From CAYNNQ01 sp051748085 (GTDB lineage: Bacteria; Desulfobacterota; Desulfovibrionia; Desulfovibrionales; Desulfonatronovibrionaceae), in contig JBNJHA010000091.1 of the NCBI GenBank assembly GCA_051748085.1, positions 1 to 7,354 on the forward strand: a DNA stretch of 7,354 bases. Reading direction: 5' to 3'. The notes beneath the pieces are model-generated. The model saw nothing but the letters and a program-made list of their open reading frames with translations, was not told where the DNA came from and did no database searches. Shown in pieces: positions 4,672-7,354 of the stretch (its first letter is position 1; each line of letters opens with the position of its first letter). The position numbers and the translations under genes are program-made.

Positions 4672-6378
4672 TCAGGACGTGGATTTATTATTTTCCGTCT
4701 TTTTAATTTCTTCATCCCTGAGTGCCCTGCGCAATATTTTACCGACTATGGTCTTGGGTAATTCTTCGCGGAATTCTATTTTTTTGGGAACCTTATATGC
4801 AGCCATTTTATTGCGGCAAAAAGCGATTATTTCCGATTTGGAAAGGTTGGAATCTTTTTTTCGGACTATAAAAGCCTTTACTATTTCACCTCTTGATTTA
4901 TGGGGGACTCCAACAGTAACCGCTTCCTCGATATCAGGATGTTCGAATAGAACTTCATCGATTTCGCGGGGATATATGTTGTAGCCTCCGGAGATTATCA
5001 GATCTTTTTTGCGGTCTACAATAAAAAAATAACCGGACTCATCCATATAGGCTATGTCCCCGGTATATAGCCAGCCATTCCTAAGGGCGGTGGCGGTTTC
5101 ATCCGGTCGGTTCCAGTATCCTTTCATAACCTGCGGACCGCGGAGGGTCAATTCACCAATTTTACCCGGGGGCAAGGGTATAGTGCCTACTTCCATATCC
5201 ACAATCCGGGCATCGGTATCCGGGAACGGAAGGCCGATTGATCCATATTTTCGTTCCCCGCGCAAAGGATTTAGATGAGTTATGGGCGAGGCTTCGGTCA
5301 GACCGTATCCCTCGATTATTTCTGCTCCGGTCAATTCTTTAAAACGGTGAATCAAATCAACCGGAATCGGTGCTGAACCCGAGATACAATATTTTATGGA
5401 TGAGATATTAAATTGCTCGATATCTTTTTGCTGCAGGAGAGCAGAAAAAACAGCCGGGGCGGATGGAAATATCGTCGGCTTGAGTTTTTGAATTGTTTTT
5501 AATACTTCCCGGGGCACAAAACGTGGAAAGGGGGCAATAGTTGCGCAAAGTGCCGTGGGGAAATTGACGCAGACAGTCAGACCGTAAATATGAAAATAAG
5601 GCAATAGTCCCAAAACGGTATCGCGCTCATCGCCAACCGAATGCAGGATTTCCAGGCATTGCTGAATATTGGCGGCCAGATTATAATGAGTAAGCATTAC
5701 CCCTTTTGAGATTCCGGTGGTTCCCCCGGTGTATTGCAAAGCTGCGATTTCCTGTCGGGGATTGGGCATGTATTTGATAAAGATTTCGCCTTTCTTGAGA
5801 AGCGCTTTCCAGGGCAAGACTTCTTTTTGATCGTATGGAATCGAGGGTGATTGCTTGTCTTTTTTCATTTTAAGGTCGTAAATGAAATTTAAGGGGAAGC
5901 GCAGGCAGTCGGAGATATGGGTGATAAATATTTTGTTTAACGAGAATTGGGGGAGGAGTTTTTGAATTTTGGGCCAGAGCAGATTCAAGGTAACCAGAAA
6001 TTTGGCCCGGGAATCGTTGAAATGATGGATGAGTTCTTTTTCCATGTATAATGGATTAGTCATGACCACTGTACCGCCAGCCTTAAGCACCGCCCAGTAA
6101 GACATGATGGTCTGCGGAATATTCGGGAGCATTATGGCCACGCGGTCCCCGGGGTTAAGGCCGCCCGCCCGCAGGTTTGCGGCCATGGTTTCAGTTGTTT
6201 TGCGCAATTTGGCATAAGACATTTTCCAGTTATTGAATACCAACGCTGAATGACGGGGAAATTTTTCAGCGGCCCGGTCCAGATATTCAAAGATTGGAAT
6301 ATTTTCATAATTCAGTTTGGAAGAAACTTCCTTGTCGTAGCTTTTAAGCCAGATGCGGTCTATATCGTTTTTGTCCAT
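4672..6378 (-). CDS. fadD: Long-chain fatty acid-CoA ligase (AMP-forming)
   Basis: This 568-residue member of the ANL adenylating enzyme superfamily activates a fatty acid with ATP to an acyl-adenylate and then to the CoA thioester, feeding beta-oxidation or lipid synthesis. Core motifs are complete: P-loop YTGGTTGISKG (216-226), EGYGLTEAS (356-364), YTGD with the ribose-binding aspartate (438-441), DRKKDLIISGGYNIYP hinge and CoA region (455-470), and PKTIVGKILRR with the catalytic lysine at K547. Length and the order of motifs fit FadD-type ligases, with no break. The charged tail after 555 is typical. GGGAG lies about 12 bases before the ATG, rather distant but the only candidate. No beta-oxidation genes are adjacent. 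Specificity for long chains is inferred from overall resemblance; a medium-chain or aryl acid substrate cannot be excluded. Confidence 0.9.
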   Translation of the reverse strand: MDKNDIDRIWLKSYDKEVSSKLNYENIPIFEYLDRAAEKFPRHSALVFNNWKMSYAKLRKTTETMAANLRAGGLNPGDRVAIMLPNIPQTIMSYWAVLKAGGTVVMTNPLYMEKELIHHFNDSRAKFLVTLNLLWPKIQKLLPQFSLNKIFITHISDCLRFPLNFIYDLKMKKDKQSPSIPYDQKEVLPWKALLKKGEIFIKYMPNPRQEIAALQYTGGTTGISKGVMLTHYNLAANIQQCLEILHSVGDERDTVLGLLPYFHIYGLTVCVNFPTALCATIAPFPRFVPREVLKTIQKLKPTIFPSAPAVFSALLQQKDIEQFNISSIKYCISGSAPIPVDLIHRFKELTGAEIIEGYGLTEASPITHLNPLRGERKYGSIGLPFPDTDARIVDMEVGTIPLPPGKIGELTLRGPQVMKGYWNRPDETATALRNGWLYTGDIAYMDESGYFFIVDRKKDLIISGGYNIYPREIDEVLFEHPDIEEAVTVGVPHKSRGEIVKAFIVRKKDSNLSKSEIIAFCRNKMAAYKVPKKIEFREELPKTIVGKILRRALRDEEIKKTENNKSTS

Positions 6379-6694
6379 TTTTTTCAGCTGCTCCCGTTTA
6401 TCATCTTAAAATTGAATAAAAAACCTATATCTTGACCTTTGGATTTTGAAAAGTCTTTTTGCGGCTGTTGGCGCGAATGTTTAGGTGTTTGCTCATTAAA
6501 TTTTAGAAGATTCAACCTGCGTGGATAATAGCGTGGTTGTCTGCTGGGGGTATTGTGCATACCGGAAAAAATTAACAATCAGGAATTGATATTGGGTTGC
6601 CTCTTTACATTTGATCAATAGGAATTAGATATTTTGGATGAAGTTGTTTTGATCTGGCTTATCCGGGTAAAGTGTATTTTTAAAATTGAAATAC

Positions 6695-6909
6695 CCCTTT
6701 CCGGATGGAAACCAGCGTAGTTCTTATCCGGAAATTAAAAAAAATTGGATTTAGAAATATCAGGTTTCTAATTCGGGAATGAGATTTTTTTCTGTTTAAC
6801 AAGGAAATTGAGTAATTGTGAGCGAGCGTATCTTAATACGTGATCAAATAATTATGAAAATTGACACAGTTAAACTGGAAAAGGGCCCTTTCCGGATGGA
6901 AACCAGCGT
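6695..6909 (+). repeat. Exact 24-bp direct repeat, two copies 191 bp apart
   Basis: The copies lie at 6695-6718 and 6886-6909; each starts CCCTTTCCGGATGGAAACC and ends CAGCGT. Within each, TTTCC and GGAAA form an inverted pair around GGAT. The first copy is also flanked by the word TTATCCGG at 6659-6666 and 6724-6731. The second copy lies inside the possible small frame that ends at 7006. An operator for a dimeric regulator, a duplication scar or a mobile-element border are all possible. Confidence 0.8.
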
Positions 6910-7006
6910 TGAGAAAAAGAATATCTCACGCCCGGGCCGAAGCGGACCTCGAACCGCAGAGCAATGGCAGGGTCAAGAGATAAGAGGAGAATCGCCCTGC
7001 CTCTGA
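6818..7006 (+). CDS. Possible small hypothetical protein
   Basis: A GTG at 6818, or an ATG at 6854, opens a frame that stops at 7004-7006. From the ATG it would give about 50 residues, MKIDTVKLEKGPFRMETSVE and a basic, proline- and glycine-containing tail. AAGGA at 6801-6805 lies 12 bases before the GTG; nothing suitable precedes the ATG. The frame includes one copy of the 24-bp direct repeat, so part of it may be repeat rather than gene. No family is recognised. It lies 45 bases before the protease gene on the same strand. Support is weak: length alone does not exclude chance. Confidence 0.25.
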   Translation: MSERILIRDQIIMKIDTVKLEKGPFRMETSVEKKNISRPGRSGPRTAEQWQGQEIRGESPCL

Positions 7007-7039
7007 GCCGGGGACAGGTCAATTTAATTTGTTATTATT

Positions 7040-7045
7040 AGGAGG
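7040..7045 (+). promoter_or_regulatory. Consensus ribosome binding site of the Do protease gene
   Basis: AGGAGG lies 6 bases before the ATG at 7052, a near-ideal Shine-Dalgarno site that fixes the start. Confidence 0.85.
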
Positions 7046-7051
7046 TCTTAG

Positions 7052-7354
7052 ATGTCATTTAAAAAGATAGCCACCAGTTTTTCCTTAATGTTTTTAATGC
7101 TGATTTTTCTCTCTTCCAGTGCCTGCGCCCGCCAGGATCTTCCTCAGTTTACAGGTTTGGCTAAAGAAGCCGGGAATGCCGTGGTAAATATATATACGGT
7201 AAAAACGGTTGACACTCCCCGGATGCAGGAATTTTTCAATGGATTGCCCAAAGATGGCCACCCGTTTGGAGATTTTTTTGATCAGTTCAAAGAATTTTTC
7301 GGGGATAATTTTGACCAATCCCGTAAACAACGGTCCCTGGGGTCGGGATTTATA
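7052..7354 (+). CDS. degP: Do/HtrA-type periplasmic serine protease, N-terminal part
   Basis: The first 101 residues are present and the gene runs off the window. Residues 1-26 form a Sec signal peptide: lysines at 4-5, hydrophobic core FSLMFLMLIFL, and a likely signal peptidase I site after SSSACA. The mature part begins RQDLPQFTGLAKEAGNAVVN and then IYTVKTV, the typical entry of Do family proteases, followed by the phenylalanine-rich flexible loop (FGDFFDQFKEFFGDNF) and QRSLGSGFI, which leads into the protease domain. The catalytic H, D and S and the PDZ domains would lie beyond the edge. DegP/HtrA/MucD proteases degrade or refold damaged envelope proteins. The choice between DegP, DegQ and MucD cannot be made from this part. 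A cysteine near the cleavage site could suggest a lipoprotein, but the lipobox is poor. Confidence 0.88.
   Translation, partial: MSFKKIATSFSLMFLMLIFLSSSACARQDLPQFTGLAKEAGNAVVNIYTVKTVDTPRMQEFFNGLPKDGHPFGDFFDQFKEFFGDNFDQSRKQRSLGSGFI

Larger units (their letters stand above)
6379..7051. other. Divergent intergenic region between acyl-CoA ligase and Do protease genes
   Basis: About 670 bases separate two divergent genes, enough for both promoters and more. It is AT-rich and contains an exact 24-bp direct repeat, TTATCCGG words, and a possible small frame ending at 7006. A weak promoter-like pair for the ligase gene on the - strand is TTTTCA and TATAGG with 17 bases between them, near 6427-6455. 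Near the protease gene the words GGGGACAGGTCAATTTAATT (7011-7030) resemble the border sequences that I recall next to REP-associated transposase genes; no transposase is here. No RNA gene could be recognised. Confidence 0.45.

Noticed and set aside
6384..6578. 64-codon frame on the - strand directly upstream of the acyl-CoA ligase gene
   Set aside because: Composition is irregular, no ribosome site or homology is evident, and it occupies the space where the ligase promoter should be.

Overview
The window looks like a Gram-negative bacterial chromosome with mid-range GC, perhaps a deltaproteobacterium (Desulfobacterota). This placement is weak: it rests on a mixture of a periplasmic Do/HtrA-type protease, a FadD-type ligase, BREX type 1 relics and dispersed palindromic repeats. 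No marker gene fixes the taxon.

Left part (about 1-2540, all readable traces on the + strand): a gene graveyard, not a working operon. It opens with the 5' two thirds of brxA (BREX phage exclusion, DUF1819), which runs without a gap but out of frame into the 3' half of a zeta-toxin-like P-loop kinase gene. A small partner gene follows, overlapping the kinase end and carrying a frameshift. A 116-bp inverted-repeat element comes next, then the 3' half of a VapC-like PIN toxin gene with at least two frameshifts. About 800 bp without an intact gene follows, holding several families of short dispersed or palindromic repeats. After that sits the first ~50 codons of pglZ (BREX phosphatase-like protein), cut short, and a further open stretch in another frame. 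brxA and pglZ lie in the order and orientation of a BREX-1 operon, but the genes expected between them (brxB, brxC, pglX) are gone. I read this as a collapsed defence island colonised by toxin-antitoxin genes and repeats.

Middle (about 2549-4580, - strand): an intact family 2 glycosyltransferase; a tRNA-Arg (anticodon ACG) with encoded CCA, a good sigma70-type promoter and a rho-independent terminator; and a gene for a very acidic protein with an N-terminal zinc ribbon, with its own likely promoter. The tRNA 3' end faces the degraded island, which suits an old integration site, although no att duplicate was seen.

Right part (4672-7354): an intact long-chain acyl-CoA ligase gene (- strand), a ~670-bp divergent intergenic region with an exact 24-bp direct repeat and a possible small ORF, and the start of a Do/HtrA periplasmic serine protease (+ strand) that runs off the window.

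No new intact system could be shown. The points most worth following are the BREX/toxin-antitoxin ruin, the acidic zinc-ribbon protein and the repeated motif upstream of the protease gene.
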